DNA from: Nymphaea colorata
Lineage: Eukaryota > Streptophyta > Magnoliopsida > Nymphaeales > Nymphaeaceae
Assembly (NCBI RefSeq): GCF_008831285.2
Contig: NC_045147.1
Span: 16,718,854 to 16,782,853, forward strand
Reading direction: 5' to 3'
Length of the DNA: 64,000 bases
Shown: positions 1-13,533 of the stretch, in pieces
How the letters are laid out: each line of letters begins with the position of its first letter
Numbering within the stretch: position 1 is the stretch's first letter
Notes under the pieces: model-generated
What the model saw: only the letters and a program-made list of their open reading frames with translations
Databases searched by the model: none
Told to the model about the DNA's origin: nothing
Translations under genes and position numbers: made by a program

Positions 1-3000
1 TTTGCCAGCTACCAGTAGCTTCCTCTTGCCGCAACTAACCACCAGGAGGAGAACATTGAAAAACATAAATGTAAATGAAAAAAAATAAGGTGGGCATGAC
101 AAGAAAGCTAATAAGGAATTTAGGAGAATAAAAAGGCAACACGCATAGTTCAAGTAGTACTGGGCAGTCTACCTCCGTATCCAATGTGATGGAGGCATTG
201 TATGTACGGAAAACTTTTGCCGTAAGTCCAGGCATGAGGTTTTTCAAATGTGCATTTAGTTTGGTTGTATCCAGCCGGTCAAAGAGATCATCTCCCTCTT
301 TCTTACCTGTCCAACAAAAGACATTATAGCAAGGCCCGGACATACATATTACCAAAGACTACCAAAAGGGTGCAAAATCAATCCACTAACCGGCCTTGAA
401 TCTCCCAATTGCTTCATATACAGGAAGCTCAACTTCTACTGTGTTCCTATACCTGATTGAGTCTTTCCCAAGGAAGTCAAACTGGAAATGAAAAATGTAA
501 ATTGTTCGATAACTGGTGACAAATCATGGTAGTTGATAGGCATGCAGTAACTTTGTTTATTTAAATATATTGATGTAACATGTTGGATTACCTCAAGTGA
601 TCTAGGAGGTCGCAATGTAACATTTTCCACTTTCAGAGTGCAACAACCCACGGTATCTGCTTCATCATCATCCTGTGAGAAATAAAACATCCAAAGAAGG
701 ATTTTCACGAACACATGAGAGATCATAAATGTTGTACACCTAGAACAGCAACAGAAATCACATTACAAAATCAGAAGTCGGCCTGTTAATACCACTTCCA
801 ACTATCTGGAAGATTTTGTCCATCGACCTAAAGGATATTACAGATGGAGCAGAAAAAGGCCCAGATAAATGGAAAATAGTCTATGATGTGAAAACACAAA
901 CTTAAACAGAAAATAAGTTGTCAAAGAATAGTAGATTAAAGTAAGTAAATTTTGAAAATGAAATTTCAATTCCAAAATCAGTGTAGCTTATTTATGTGGT
1001 TGAATGCTTGAACCAGAACAAATTTTGTAGATACCCAAAGCTCAGGCATTTGCAATCTTAGAAGTTACATCCTTGTGAAATGGACAAAGGCTAATCTTCA
1101 AGAAGAAAACCATCTTCTCTGTCACAGACGAGGTTTAAGGTGCATGCATCGGACATCAAATGTTACCAAAAATACATGATACATGTTGAAATGAAGCATC
1201 TTAGAGAAAAGGCTTGGTAATGTCCAACCCGATATTGACTAAGTATACCTACACTGAGCACTGCAGTTGCACTCAAATATATATAAGTTGAGACACATTA
1301 TTAAGTGCAATAATTCTTTACAATGCAGAACTTGCTGTTCCCATCTTATACCAATATAAAGTAGCTTTAAGATAGTAATTTAAAAGCATGAGAGCTTCCT
1401 CATTCCAGTGCTGTATGCAGCACCAAAAGTCATATCTTATTTAATGTTGTAAAGAACTTTTCTACCGTTAATGAGTAATCTGATTTCAGCTTACTTCAGA
1501 AAGAAAAGGAAGGGAGAAAAAAGATACAAGAGGAAAAAACTAGAAAAAGGTCACACTTAAAATATAATCTTGCCATACAAAAATATAGCTGTTTTTCCAA
1601 AACAGGACTATCAAATAACACAGACCATGATAAGAGAAAAATCACTGCACCCAAACAACCTAAATGCACTCTCCAAAAACAAAGATTACCTTTTCATTTC
1701 CTGCCCTGAGAGCGAGCTTGTCAATAAGGTAAGTTGCAACTGCTATTTGTCTTTGTGTAATGTCTGTTTTTGGATTGAAATGTTTTGTGTAAGTTTTCCT
1801 TATGTCATCAATGTAGTCCTGCCACAGAAAAGCTCCACTGTGTAACTCCAACAATAACATGCTAAAACAACACACCCTGAATGTCACCAAGACAAATGGA
1901 AATAAATTTAATGAATCATGTGGGAAAATTTTACCTTCAACTTTCTTGCTTTCTCATACTTCTCCTTGTCACTTTGCCCCTTCAAAGAACTGCTAGCCGC
2001 AAGGAAGACATACTTAAATTCTTTGGAGTTAATTGGATCGTTCCAATACGCTAGCCATGTTACTGTGTTGTCATGCTTTACCTCCTTCCAGCTGTACTTC
2101 ACCAAAGTTAAACCAAATAAAGCACCATTATGCAAAGAAAATGCTAATGATGCAAGCATGGCGATATAAACCTTTGTCCTGGAATTGGACATTCTGGGAT
2201 AGGAGCACCTTTTCCAATGTTGATGGTAATGTCTTTCGGCATGATACGCCTTTTCAATTTTCCCATCTGAAGAAAAAAACACTGATAATATAAATATTGA
2301 AACTACGACAAGCAAAGAATATGGCAATTCTAGAAGAATTAGCAGCTATATGGAGAAAAATACCTTAGGATGTTCTCCACGACCACGGAAAAGTCCAGGT
2401 GGTTCAACTCTAAAGTTGCCGACCTGCATAAGGGACAAAAATGGTTTAAAGCTTTTTGTTTAATACAGGAACATCCTAAAAGAATGCTAAACAGAAAACG
2501 AACAGAAGCTTACTAGTTGACCAACATGGATTTGGACAATTACAATAGAAAAAACTAAATTAGTTTTGGCCATAATGATAAAATTAAAACAACTGTCATG
2601 CGGCTAAAGCATTTCCATAAGTAAATCTCTTGAACCATCACCAACTCAGAGATCACATATCTGGTTCAGGTGGTTCACTTCAGCTGCATCTTCAGAAACA
2701 TCTTTAGGGACTCAACCATGGGAAGCCCTTTGAGGTAATTAGATTTTGAAGATCAAGAACTGGTTGATGGATCTAGTTCCCCTAGAATGACATTATCCAA
2801 CCAGTTTTTTGCTTAACAAAATGGAAATGATCAAATAACAAGGATACTACTTGGTTTTATGCAAGGAATCACTTCCCAGATTCTCATGCAAGCTTAATCA
2901 GCCAAAAAAAGCTACCAAACAACAAATGTCAGGTTTCTTGCGTATCCATTTATTAGTTCACTGTAGTGATAAACCCACCAAACTAGTTCAAAGGAAACAT

Positions 3001-3550
3001 TTTCTACTCAAAGTCTAAATTCATCTTTGGCAATTGTTTAAACACTGCCAAGAAAATGCTCAAACAAAGCAAATATAATCCAGGCGTTACTCCTTTAGCA
3101 TACACCATTAACAGAAAATCATTTCAAAATTTTTGAGTGACCAAAACCTTCCAAGTAGTCACCTCCTTGGCAGAGGATTCATAATAATACTAAAAGTAGA
3201 GTGAAGGTGTGCCATTGTGTGCCCCAGCTTAAAATAAAAGCATACATAATCCGATGCATAGATGGATCTAGCATTTTTTTTTTCTGTTAAACATCATGCT
3301 TTGGTTTATAGTTGTAAGAAACAAATCACGGTTTTCCAATCATCAAATTTTGATGCATCGTGAGTCATTGATATTTTATGAGCTTCATTTCCCTTCTTAC
3401 ACATTGGGATGATGTTATTCAAAACTTGTTACCATTGAATATATTGTGAAGATCACATTTACCAGATCGTTTTACCACACCATCATTTAATGGTGTAAAG
3501 TCAGGAAATACCAGGGCACCTAAAACTTGGGACAGACGATCTAATCACTA

Positions 3551-3596
<46 letters not shown>

Positions 3597-5699
3597 ATCT
3601 ATCAATAATGTCTCAATGACCAAGATAAAAAAACTACACTTAGAAACCAACAAAGCATATTGAAATGGACTTAGAAACGAAAATATATTGACTTTCTGGA
3701 CAAATTAGACTTGGAAAATCCAACCACGTCCATATTTGGGCAGAAATAAACATGGGTGTGCTGACTTCACAACACTTCTTGAACTGTGTACAAGCCGCAT
3801 TCAAAGCTGCACTTATGTCCAGCCACGTTGATACCAATGTGGCACCCAAAAGATAAGAGTATGCATGAGAGTTTCAAACAGCAGGATCCTCTTTTGCAGT
3901 GTGACCCCATGCATGCCTCGAGAGGTTCTTCCTTGTTCATGATCACGGCCACCCATTGCACTTATTAGACAAGTTTGATGGAAAACTCCAAGATAACAAA
4001 CAAGTCATAGTATCAAAACAAGAGGCATAATAGCAAGGAGCAATCGGCAAAATTAGGGCCAATCAAGACTTATCTAAGCTATAATGCCTTGACCCCATCA
4101 TGCTCTCGAGAACAAATGAACATCAAAATGCAGAAAAAGAAAACTAAAAACATAGCCTTCGGTTTTTCCCCGGGTGCATGAGTGAAGAGCAAGGAAACAG
4201 ATATGTAAATGGTAAAATGATCCAAAGTAAGATTATTGTTAGTTGTTACTTATCCGCGAAAAAGCAGTTTGATAGTATCAACTTAAATTTCCAGAAAATC
4301 ACAAACAAATATATAACCAGTAATTGAAAATTTTTACTCCTTCACTCATGTACCACAAGAACTCTAAAATATTTTAAGTGAAAAACTTACAAGTAAGCAT
4401 CCATCAGCAAGGCCTGAAACTATCACGAACACCCCAATTTTATAGGCTCAGTACAACAAATGATTGATGAGGTAGAGAATAGTTAGTTCGTCCAAATCCC
4501 AAGTTAGATTATAGATTGTTTTGTTGCTAGGCCATCAATTATTGAACAGTGAAAGGGTCAATAATTTATTCTTAGAAAAAAAAAACGAACCAAAGGCAGC
4601 TCTCCAAAAAGGGAATGCAAAACAAAGGACATGATTCATGAATGCAAGCAACCAAGTTGGCAGTTGAAATATGATCACTTAAGTCAAAGAGGGCCCAAAC
4701 TAGAAGATATCAAATAGATAGCCTCTTAAATCTTATGCTGTCCGATTTAGAAGTTTCCATAAGGAGCAAAATAAGACTAGCAATTGTCTGGGCCTTGAGG
4801 AGATACTTGTCATCCAACCAAAAACTGTATCAAGATCTCGCATATTTTAATCCTTCCCCTCCAAAGAGATGCCCAACCTTCCTTGAAAGCAATAAAAGTA
4901 TTATTGTTCAAAAGTGAAAATGTCACCAAGTTTCTTATACAGATGCACCAGCAAACCAGTAAAAATCAATAGGCCCTTTAAAGAAACCATGTTCAATTCT
5001 AACTCGACATTGACAATTAGCCGTCCACATTTTCTAGAATAGGAAAAGAAATGAACACCTGACGCACTAATACAAAATAATACTGATGGAGGTCTAAGCT
5101 ATCCTTCTGAAAACGAAACTGCATTTAATTCACTTACTAACCTAAGTCAAACGGACTCACCAAAACAGTCACAGCATCTGAGTCATGCTGGGTGCAGATA
5201 CAAATCCCGTTCAACAACAAAAAATTACTTTCTTTTCATTGAACCATCGATAGAATGATAGGTTGTTAATTGAAAATTGTGAACTGTTAAGTTTGTTGTT
5301 TATGGACACATTTTTATACCAAATTTTTGTATCATATATGTATATATATGTATATATACACACACACTCGCCGCATACGCACCCATGTTTTTTTGAAAAT
5401 GCTGCAGCTGCACCAGCACCGGTGTGGCATTGATATCAACAGACCAGACATCCAAAGCACTAAGAACAACAAAACTATGAAAAAGAAAAGGAAAAATGGG
5501 ATCCGACCTTTTCTTTCACGCCATTAACAATAGCCCACATGTATTTCTCCTCCTGTTTCAGTTTTTCTTCTTTCTGAGATTTTTTCTCCTGCATAAGATT
5601 TGAAAGACGTAAAGAAAAGTTCAAAAACATGGCTCAGATTTATGCAAGATTAAGATTTCAAACACAATAGCTCTCCAGTAATACATATATGATATATAT

Positions 5700-5731
<32 letters not shown>

Positions 5732-8700
5732 GTACATGTTAGAACAACTAGAGAGCTTATTTCAAATTGCTAAGGATCATTGTTTTCTTCTTGAACTGGA
5801 GAACAAATAAAGTGTTCTCAAAAACAACAAAGTATAATAGACATATTATATTTTTCATGTTTTTTCCTACCCAGGAAATTTACTTTTGACATTTCTTCCA
5901 ATATTTTACAACTATTTTGGATTTTAACCAATGGTTTTGTAAGAAAATTAGTAGAGGTTCAAACTTATATAGCTTTTTATTTTTTTTAATTCTTTTTTGT
6001 CAAAATTTCGAGATTTTCTCCAAAAAAAGTATAACTATAAAGAAAATAAAAACCCTTCCATCTAACACCCAAGAAACATCTTGCCACCAAAAACCTGTAA
6101 ATGACAATAGTATAGATAATAGTATAGACATGCATCAGTGTGCAAGAATGCATCCATCGCATAGTCACAGACAATGTTCTTAGGTATCACGTGGCTAGGT
6201 TTTTCTTTTGAAATTTTCTTTCATGTGTCTTCCTCGGGAAAATCTCAGATATTTTACAAAATATTAAAAAATGTATGAACTTCTAGGTTTTTTTACTAAT
6301 TTTCATAGAACAGTATTGGTAAAGATTCAAAATAGGTTTTCTAAATTTAAAAAGGAAGAACGAAATACACAATAAGAGCCTACAAAAAAGGGTTTTTCAG
6401 ATAAAAGGAAAATTATTGCAATATTGTCGCAATATCATTTGGATATCTTGAAAATATTGTTATATTCTCCCAATAAAAATACACCTTTTTCTTTTGGCAA
6501 TAATATCATGGTATTTCAAAAACATTGTGGCACTTATAACAATGCTGTGAAGGTATGCATAAAACTCAAAATATAAAAATAAAATGGTGTAGATCATAGT
6601 GGTTTTTTAGTTCTACGTAGATGAAATATGTCACCATATTGTGCAAATTTGACATGTACAGTTATGATTTGAATGTATGGATAAGCCATGTGGACAGCCA
6701 AACCAGTAAGTAACTCCAACACATATGTTATCAAGGCGAGAATAAAGTTCAATATTTTTATGCATGGAGGTTCAAATATTTGATCAGTTCGAAATATGTA
6801 TAATACGTGCAGACACACATCCACACATATATGGGGAGAAAAAGAGAGAGAGAGTCTGATAAATCCAACTAAAGTAATCTCTTAACAGGGATCTTATCCT
6901 TGAAACTGTTTTTGGTTGTAAAAGAAAATTTTTAAATAATAAACTCTCAAATAAGGCATGTTACCCATGTTGCACTACCAAGCACTGTGAAAACGTGAAT
7001 ATATCTACCTAAAATTACAGCACTCCAGTTTTCCCTAAAACACACCATCTTGTAGGTAACAGAAGTCTTTAGATTACCTTTTCGTGGAAATCATTGATAC
7101 AGTTACTAACGAGGCTGAGGGACTTATAAACAGACATTAGGTATTATCCTATAACCAAGAACAGGAGCATCGGAGCTAAAAATTTGAATCCCTTTTTCAA
7201 GTAAAACCAATGAAATTCATTATGCAAGTACCCAAAAAGAAAGCACAGGCAGAGACGTCAACTACAATAAATACATATATTACTTTCAAATGTGGACATA
7301 TGAACTTGGTTTTAGCTCATCTGTTCATCAAGCACGATAATCCATGTCACTGTTTTGCATTGTCACATACAATACCTCTGAGCTCATCTGTTTCTTCTTT
7401 TCTTTCTCGTTCTGATGCCAATCATAGATCGGGGTAAAATCACATAGCTCAAATTTTTTGATTTTGTGATTCTTTCCAAGTATAGCTCTCCAATCGTTCA
7501 TGAAATTTTCAATAAATGTCTTTTTTGTTGCATATTCTGTATCTTTCATCACAGCAAACATCGTTGCAACCTGTAAAATTTTAAGGGAAATGATTAGGGG
7601 TTCTCTATATTAATCAGAACTACAGAAAACATTAAAAATAATAAATAAATCTGTAACACCTGAATACAGAAGTAGAAAGCACTGGAAAGAGACAATGAGT
7701 AGATGTAGGTGATACCGTTAATAGTTAAGCATACCTCCTCCTGTTCAGGAGTCAAATCAACTGGTTCTCCATTATAAAGCATCTTTACACCATGAGGCTT
7801 ATATGGAGGGGGGAATATCACCCCATTGTGTTCCAAGGTAGTCCATTTCTTGCCGCCGCCTGACCCTGGTGGAACTTTTGCAGACTTACCATACTGCGAT
7901 TTGGAATTCTTCAATGTCTTCTTAAGTTTTTTTGTTGATTTTTTTATTGAAGTTGCCACTTTTGCTGGAGCCTTTTTAGCAAGGGAATTATTACCATCTG
8001 CAACTGATTTCTTCATCCCTTTTGCAATAGGATGATAGTCTTCATCATCAAATGATTCTCTTGGTTCTCTCTTAACCCCAGTTTCTACTTTAACCTTGGC
8101 TGGTAAAGAGATACTAGATGTTTTTGCCTTCTTAGCTGAAGGAACACTAGAAGACCTATTGGCTTCATCTAATGGCCTCTTCTTCATATCACTGTTTGCT
8201 TTTGAAGTCAGTTGACCATTTAGGCCTCTGCCAGAACCATTTTGCTGCAATTTATAAGACAAAGGCTTTTTGTCTTCTTCATCTGAGTCTATCTCAGGTT
8301 TAATAGAAATGCCAGCAGAATTTGAAGGCTTTACTGCTGCTCTCAGAGCCAATGGTTTATCGTCTTCAGAATCTTCTGATGAGGCTGTTGGACTTATTTT
8401 TTCCTTTTTCAAGTCAATCAAGTTTTCTGGCTTAGGTTTAGTAACTACCTTGGTAAGCATTGTTCTTCTGAAATTCAATGGCCTATCATCATCTGAATCA
8501 TCAGAATCGATACTTGGTGCATTTGAAGGCCTGCTCAAAACCTTCGTCTTATTGGCTTGACTTGATGACTGATTTGCATCTGATCGAGAAGACACAAGAG
8601 AAGACGCCTGTGAAGTTGCAGGAAACAGCTTCTTCACCACTACTTTTGTGGATGACACACCTTTATCTGCCTGCAAATTTGAGTTTTGAGCACTAGGAGC

Positions 8701-8865
8701 CCGTATATCAGTGGTAGGCTTTTTCAGTGGTGGCCGACTCACCAATGGATCCAACTGTTTTGTTTTGGAGGATATGCTGCCTCTTCTGAATGTCAAAGGA
8801 CGATCATCATCATCATCACTGCTTTCAATTAACTGACGCTTAGCAGGTTCGTGAACAGCCATCAT
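1..8865 (-). CDS. TOP1: DNA topoisomerase I, 5' part (C-terminus beyond window)
   Basis: Type IB topoisomerase: in the nucleus it nicks one DNA strand and lets it rotate, removing supercoils ahead of polymerases. Ten coding exons read through in one consistent frame with GT-AG introns: 8865-7735, 7570-7376, 5588-5508, 2423-2364, 2266-2172, 2091-1935, 1818-1690, 672-592, 481-391 and 306-173, giving 718 codons. Residues 1-340 are a charged, low-complexity nuclear tail with repeated acidic DDRPL-type motifs. The core begins near [21 protein letters not shown] and includes [66 protein letters not shown] (which holds a catalytic-pocket Arg) and [17 protein letters not shown]. The linker and the C-terminal domain with the active-site Tyr are missing because the window ends. 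The start chosen is the first Met ([11 protein letters not shown]); the second Met is equally possible. All exons match the family closely and no frameshift is seen, so I read it as a functional gene. Confidence 0.95.
2424..5507 (-). other. Large TOP1 intron between exons 3 and 4
   Basis: This 3.1-kb stretch lies between the exon ending NGVKEK and the exon starting [10 protein letters not shown]. It is AT-rich and holds a long (TA)n tract at about 3555-3593 and a shorter one near 5336-5356. I see no exon-like coding or recognisable element in it. Other TOP1 introns over 300 bp (673-1689, 5589-7375) are likewise plain AT-rich DNA; the latter has a (CA)n/(TA)n tract at about 5690-5731. Confidence 0.8.
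3555..3593. repeat. (TA)n microsatellite
   Basis: About 20 uninterrupted TA units inside a TOP1 intron. Likely polymorphic in length. Confidence 0.95.
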
Positions 8866-10950
8866 TCCACGTCTCTATGTTTCAAACTGGCAGTGGCAAG
8901 CACAGATTACCATCTGCATCAATAATATATAAGAAACATCAAATGAAGAAATAAAAAAGGCTTAGAGGCTCACATAGCATATAAGATCAGGTAACTGAAA
9001 AGGCCAAACATCAAAGAAACCAATTCCCAGATAGGAGAAGCAGGAAGCTGAGAAAGAAAAAAGGACACAAAAGAAAATGTTAACATCTTCCAGCACAGTT
9101 ATGATAGCAAATGCAATAATTTAGCTTCCTTGTGTCCACCACTCAAATGTCCAGAATACAAATCCTTGAAATTTTTGACAATGTTACTTATTAGTGAGTT
9201 TAGAAGATCATGAAATACCCATATTTGATTTATTCTTATTTATTTTGAAGTAAACAGCGGAATACCAACCTAAGGTAAAGGGACGAATTGGTTGAATGAT
9301 CCCCTTGATTTAACCATAAACACAGGTGGCAAACGATGGCCCTGAAAAGAAGATTACCAAATTATGGAAAAGACCAAAACATTAGGACGATCGATTGAAG
9401 ATCTGGCTTATGAAACACCCTAAAACCTGGTTTCTGTATCTGAATGATGGCATCTTTGCCTGAAGGTAGCTTGACATCCAAAGAATACGTTTGGACTTTG
9501 GAGTGTGTCTATGTGTTTTTGCACATTTGTGAATATCTCACTTTGAAGATTATGCAAATTCAAAAGGATAACAGGGTGAATATCTGTTTTATGGAAGGCC
9601 TCAAAAGCCTGGTTTTCCTATTTGGATGATAGCATGTTCTTTCTCTGCTCGTCGAGTTTCACAATTTTTCTCCAGATTAAGTTATAACATGTAACTTCTA
9701 GTGATTACAATAATTTGCCTACAGATACACAATAGGACTAAGGTTATTCAGTGAAGAATTAAAAAGTCCTTCACAATCTAGCCCACTACCACTCAAATTC
9801 GAATGAGATTTGCAATAGCATGCATACATCAGCAACAGTACCTATTTTTGTATCTTTGTTTCTTATTTAAGAAGAATTGACAGTGATGTTAAATTGCCAT
9901 CATCGCCAACAAGAGAAACGCCACAAAACAATCACCATCTTAGCGAACTGTAATATTTGTAAAAGGCAAAACAAGAAGTACAAAAAGAAGTTCTTCAGAT
10001 CATTTGACCAAGAAAAACCAGTTATTTTCGGGTGAATTCCAACCCCCATGCAAACCTCTAATTGGTGCCAGCAATGGTCAAGAAAACTAGCAATGCCATC
10101 AAATAACAAAAGAAATAAGGCCGAAAAAGATAGCAACTGTTAGGGATTCGAGAAATCACAGAACAACAATTCCATCGTAATTCCATTTGTTTATCATCTT
10201 ACATCAAACGTCAAAGCAACTACCAAATTGAGACGATAGAAGATCGATAATCACTTGTCACAAAATTTAGGTTAAAAACGCCAAATTAAATGGAAATCTA
10301 GAAATAAACAGAGAGAAGGGAATGGGCAAAAGCAGCTGCCGCATGTCCCATCTTCCGACCAGCAATAGAGAGAATAAGAGGATAATCAGGTAAATGGGGT
10401 TGCATCCTGGCCCCTTCTCGGCCAGAGAGAGAGAAAGAGACACAGAAGCAGGTCAAGGAGCTGCTGCCCACCCACTTCCGACCAGCTGAAAAAGAGGTAG
10501 ATGGCGGTAAAGAAGCTCCCTTTCAGGCCTCTTCCGAGAGAGGGGAGGAGAGGGAGAAAGAGAGAGCACCTGCGGCAGAGACGTTGAGACGCCGGCGCCG
10601 GATATTGGATGCTAGAGGGAAAGTCCGGCCGGCGCCGGACGGCGGTCGAGGGAAAAACTAGGGCACGCAGGGGCAAAAGGGTATTGCAAGACTGGAGAGA
10701 GGAAGGGAGGGAGGGAGGAGGTGGGGAGGAAAGAGAAAAGAGGGAGAGGGAGGAGGTGGGGGGGAGGTGTTGTGGTGTGGGGGCAGAACGGGAGGAGGAG
10801 GGGGTGGGGGATGGGGAGGGTCCGGCCAATATACCGGGTTCTCGATGGGCTCAGAGAACCACATCTCAGACCCGGATTTCCAAATCCAAACCGAGACCCG
10901 GTTGAGGCTGAGCAAAGGGCCCACAGTGTCTCGAATCGTCTCACCTGAGC
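8866..10950. promoter_or_regulatory. TOP1 upstream region and probable 5' leader
   Basis: No ORF here resembles a protein. The part from about 8,866 to 10,300 is AT-rich. From 10,320 to 10,950 the composition switches to GC-rich, with purine runs on the plus strand (pyrimidine runs on the TOP1 coding strand), as is common in plant core promoters and leaders. By inference, the TOP1 transcript begins near 10.3-10.7 kb and a leader intron brings it to the ATG at 8865. An acceptor-like ...CTGCCAG lies about 25 bases before that ATG on the minus strand. Transcript data would be needed to fix the start. Confidence 0.45.
10700..10822 (+). other. G-rich, quadruplex-prone tract upstream of TOP1
   Basis: A purine-rich run with many G3-G7 blocks (GGGAGGGAGG, GGTGGGGGGG, GTGGGGGATGGGGAGGG), closely spaced. 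Four or more G-runs fall inside 30-base windows several times, so the plus strand can form intramolecular G-quadruplexes and the minus strand is a pyrimidine tract. For TOP1, transcribed leftwards, the G-rich strand is the template. Confidence 0.6.
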
Positions 10951-12917
10951 TCACTCAGTTGGATCCAGAGTCCAGACCCAGGTCCAATTCTAAAGGTGTA
11001 GCACCACTTACTTCCGGTTACATTCGGATCCAAATCAGGACCTTCCATACCCGGACATACCATGGACTACCGGTGGTCCTGACCTAATAAAATACAATTT
11101 GGTCATGCTTTTACAAAAAGAAGTTCTAAACTTGGTGACAAGTTCTTGTGGGCATGATGACCGGATTATCTTTGATTTCTTCCCCAACCTGAACCCGAGT
11201 GGTATCCAAGTGAACCGTGTTGGCTCCATATTCAAAATATGAATTCCTGAAACCAAATTTGGATCCCGCTGCCATAACAAACATCTGTGACCTGTTACTG
11301 TTTCATTCATGCATCTACTCTAAAAATTGCTTAAATTTATTGGATATATAATTGATGTCTATTTGGATCCCAACCGATTCGAGTCTGGTTATGCAATATC
11401 AGATTAAGTCAGTTACAGTGGTAGCGGTATCTGATCCAGATAAAATTCGTTGGCATCCTCATCGGTGTTCTTCATCAACCCGATGTGCACCGTGTCCAGA
11501 TTTGGTGCAGTGAAATTTTGTTCACTTTTCTCACTTCCAAGAACATAGAATTCAACGTGCTAAGATTTCTAAAACTTGATACGTTATTTTCATTTTCAAA
11601 ACTAAGCAAAGGCCCTGCGATAATAGTTGATTTATGGGTCTCGGACCACAAAAACTTCCACCAATGCAATTAATGAGAACGAAAAGCCTTGAAATCTTTA
11701 AGTTACAGAAGTTTCCATAAACGAACTTAATTCATCGCGATTCATTTGCAGTTACGTGAGAACATCGTCTAAACGAGATTTGGACTTTAACAACCGTTGA
11801 AATCTTGGCAACAAGGACGCGTGTCTCGGATATGGAACTTTTGTTCTTCTTCAACATGATAGTTTGCAAAAGAGTGGAGTTACAGAAGCCGACTGCCAAC
11901 TTCGTCTTTCTTCTTTGTTCGATTAGCAAATGAAGGGAAGAGAACACTGATTCAACTCTTCAAAGGGGGGATACACAAATCGTTGTTGGCCCCTGATAAC
12001 TTTTATCTTTTGGAAGAATTTTCGAGTCCTATCATTGCAGCACAGGGGTCCATTTAATCAAAGAACTCGGCTCGGTGAAGAGAGATTTCTTTTTACAAAA
12101 GTTTGTATCTAAGTACACTCCAACAAAAGCAAGGACAGAATTAAGGCCATAAGCAGAAAAATTACAATCAATCCAATATCTATCGAAACACTCCAAAATA
12201 CTACGATTCTCGTCCACAACAGACCTTCCCATTCTAAGTTAGATACTGCTGCAAGTCCGGAAAGCTTGAGGTAACAATTTATTCAGAGTCTCAGACCCTC
12301 GAAATCTAGCCGAGTCCACGACTGCAAGCACATCTGTTTTTTTTTTTTTTCATCTCCCAACATCAGCATTAGTTCTCGTTGGGAGGGAGGCTCTGCCCAA
12401 GAGACCGCCGGCATTCCGGCTGATCATCTTCATGGAAACGAATGGAGGGCTGCACCTTATGCAATGAGCGTAGCGTCCCCTTCCATCAAGGTTTCCATCT
12501 TCTATTTGCATCTATGAAGGAACTAGGGTAGCTTCCATGGGCGAGTCTCTACGAGGTTCAGCTGCTATCTCGTGTGGACCAGGGTCATGACCAAGTCTCC
12601 CCAACTCATGATCGACGGACGCTTCTCATTACAGCAATGTCCTGCTGCATTTCACTTTAACACCTCGCTGAGCAAGCTTGATCCAGCTTTTTTCTTAAAG
12701 AAGCTGACCTCCTCGCATTTAAGACTGTTTCTTGTACCTGGACATCATTGTTTTCATTCTGATTTTGATATGGTTCGGGCTTAGACTTTGTTTTTGAAGG
12801 CTCGAGGGAGATGAAGTCTCTACAGCTTCATTACCTGGGTGTCTTCTTTGTTATGAGGAGGCATAGAAGGCGACGATGGGGTCTCTTTAGCATCACCTTC
12901 CTCTTTCTTAGGAGTAG
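10951..12917. other. Spacer with decayed repeats
   Basis: No supportable gene. The stretch at 10,950-11,470 is unusually rich in GGATCC/CGGATCC-like words and short degenerate repeats of the form GATCCAAACC, suggesting an old transposon end. I can identify no terminal repeat, target duplication or coding domain. Confidence 0.4.
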
Positions 12918-13533
12918 TTACGTCATCCAGGACTTGGCATTTATTTTGAAAGGGAGTACCAACCTCCTGTCGACTCCTCTGGAAACACTCCTTTCCTTAG
13001 AGGTGATTTTCACAGATGATCGATCAAAAGCATCTTCACTATCTCGAGCTGAAGACACAGATCCCTTAATTTCTCCACAGGATGACGTCAATAGTGGAAC
13101 CATAGATAAAGCCTCCAGCGTCGGGATGAAGCCCGGGGGCACTTCTAACTGGAGTCTTACGAACCCCAGTCTCTCCTTACTGCAGGTGAACTGATCAATA
13201 CCCACTAGTCGAACCCCCATGATCTGCACCAGATCAGAGAAGGCCCTTTTGTTCCAGAACTCAACCGGAAGGTCCGGCAATCTAACCCAGATTCTGACTA
13301 TGGAGGCGGCCTTGACCTCCATTTCCTTGCCTGGCCACCAAGACTTTGCTGCCTATTCTCCAGGCCCCAGTCTAGAGAAGGAGGTTCACCTCTTCCTCAG
13401 AGGATACCCTAATGAGGATGGTCCTTTTCCCCACCTGCGAAAATTTAACAACAGGGATATCTTTCCACAGCTTTCTTAACAAATAAAAATTAAAGGAATA
13501 GTCAAGCCGAATCCAACTGTCACCTCCCGCCAT
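12918..13533 (-). pseudogene. LINE-type retrotransposon ORF1 remnant (DUF4283)
   Basis: On the minus strand, an ATG at 13533 opens a reading that runs MAGGDSWIRLDYSF, then WKDIPVVKFSQVGKRTI and LIRVSSEEEVNLLL. It then meets a stop and a frame change at about 13,370. The second frame, 13322-12918, continues with VRIWVRLPDLPVEFWNKRA, then GVRLVGIDQFTCSKERLGFVRL and LEVPPGFIP. This order (a motif like KRTILIRVSSEEE, then W-V-R-L-P-x-L-P-x-E-F-W, then G-x-x-L-x-x-I-D) is the DUF4283 region found in ORF1 proteins of plant L1-like LINEs and in related zinc-knuckle proteins. I see no zinc knuckle, endonuclease or reverse transcriptase nearby, so it is a short decayed fragment, not an active element. 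Confidence 0.6.

Noticed and set aside
10386-11087. Several overlapping frames of 75-147 codons around 10.4-11.0 kb
   Set aside because: Low-complexity Pro/Ser or Arg/Glu/Gly readings of the purine tract on both strands; no domain.
12811-13194. 127-codon plus-strand frame
   Set aside because: Antisense shadow of the DUF4283 remnant, which has the recognisable motif.
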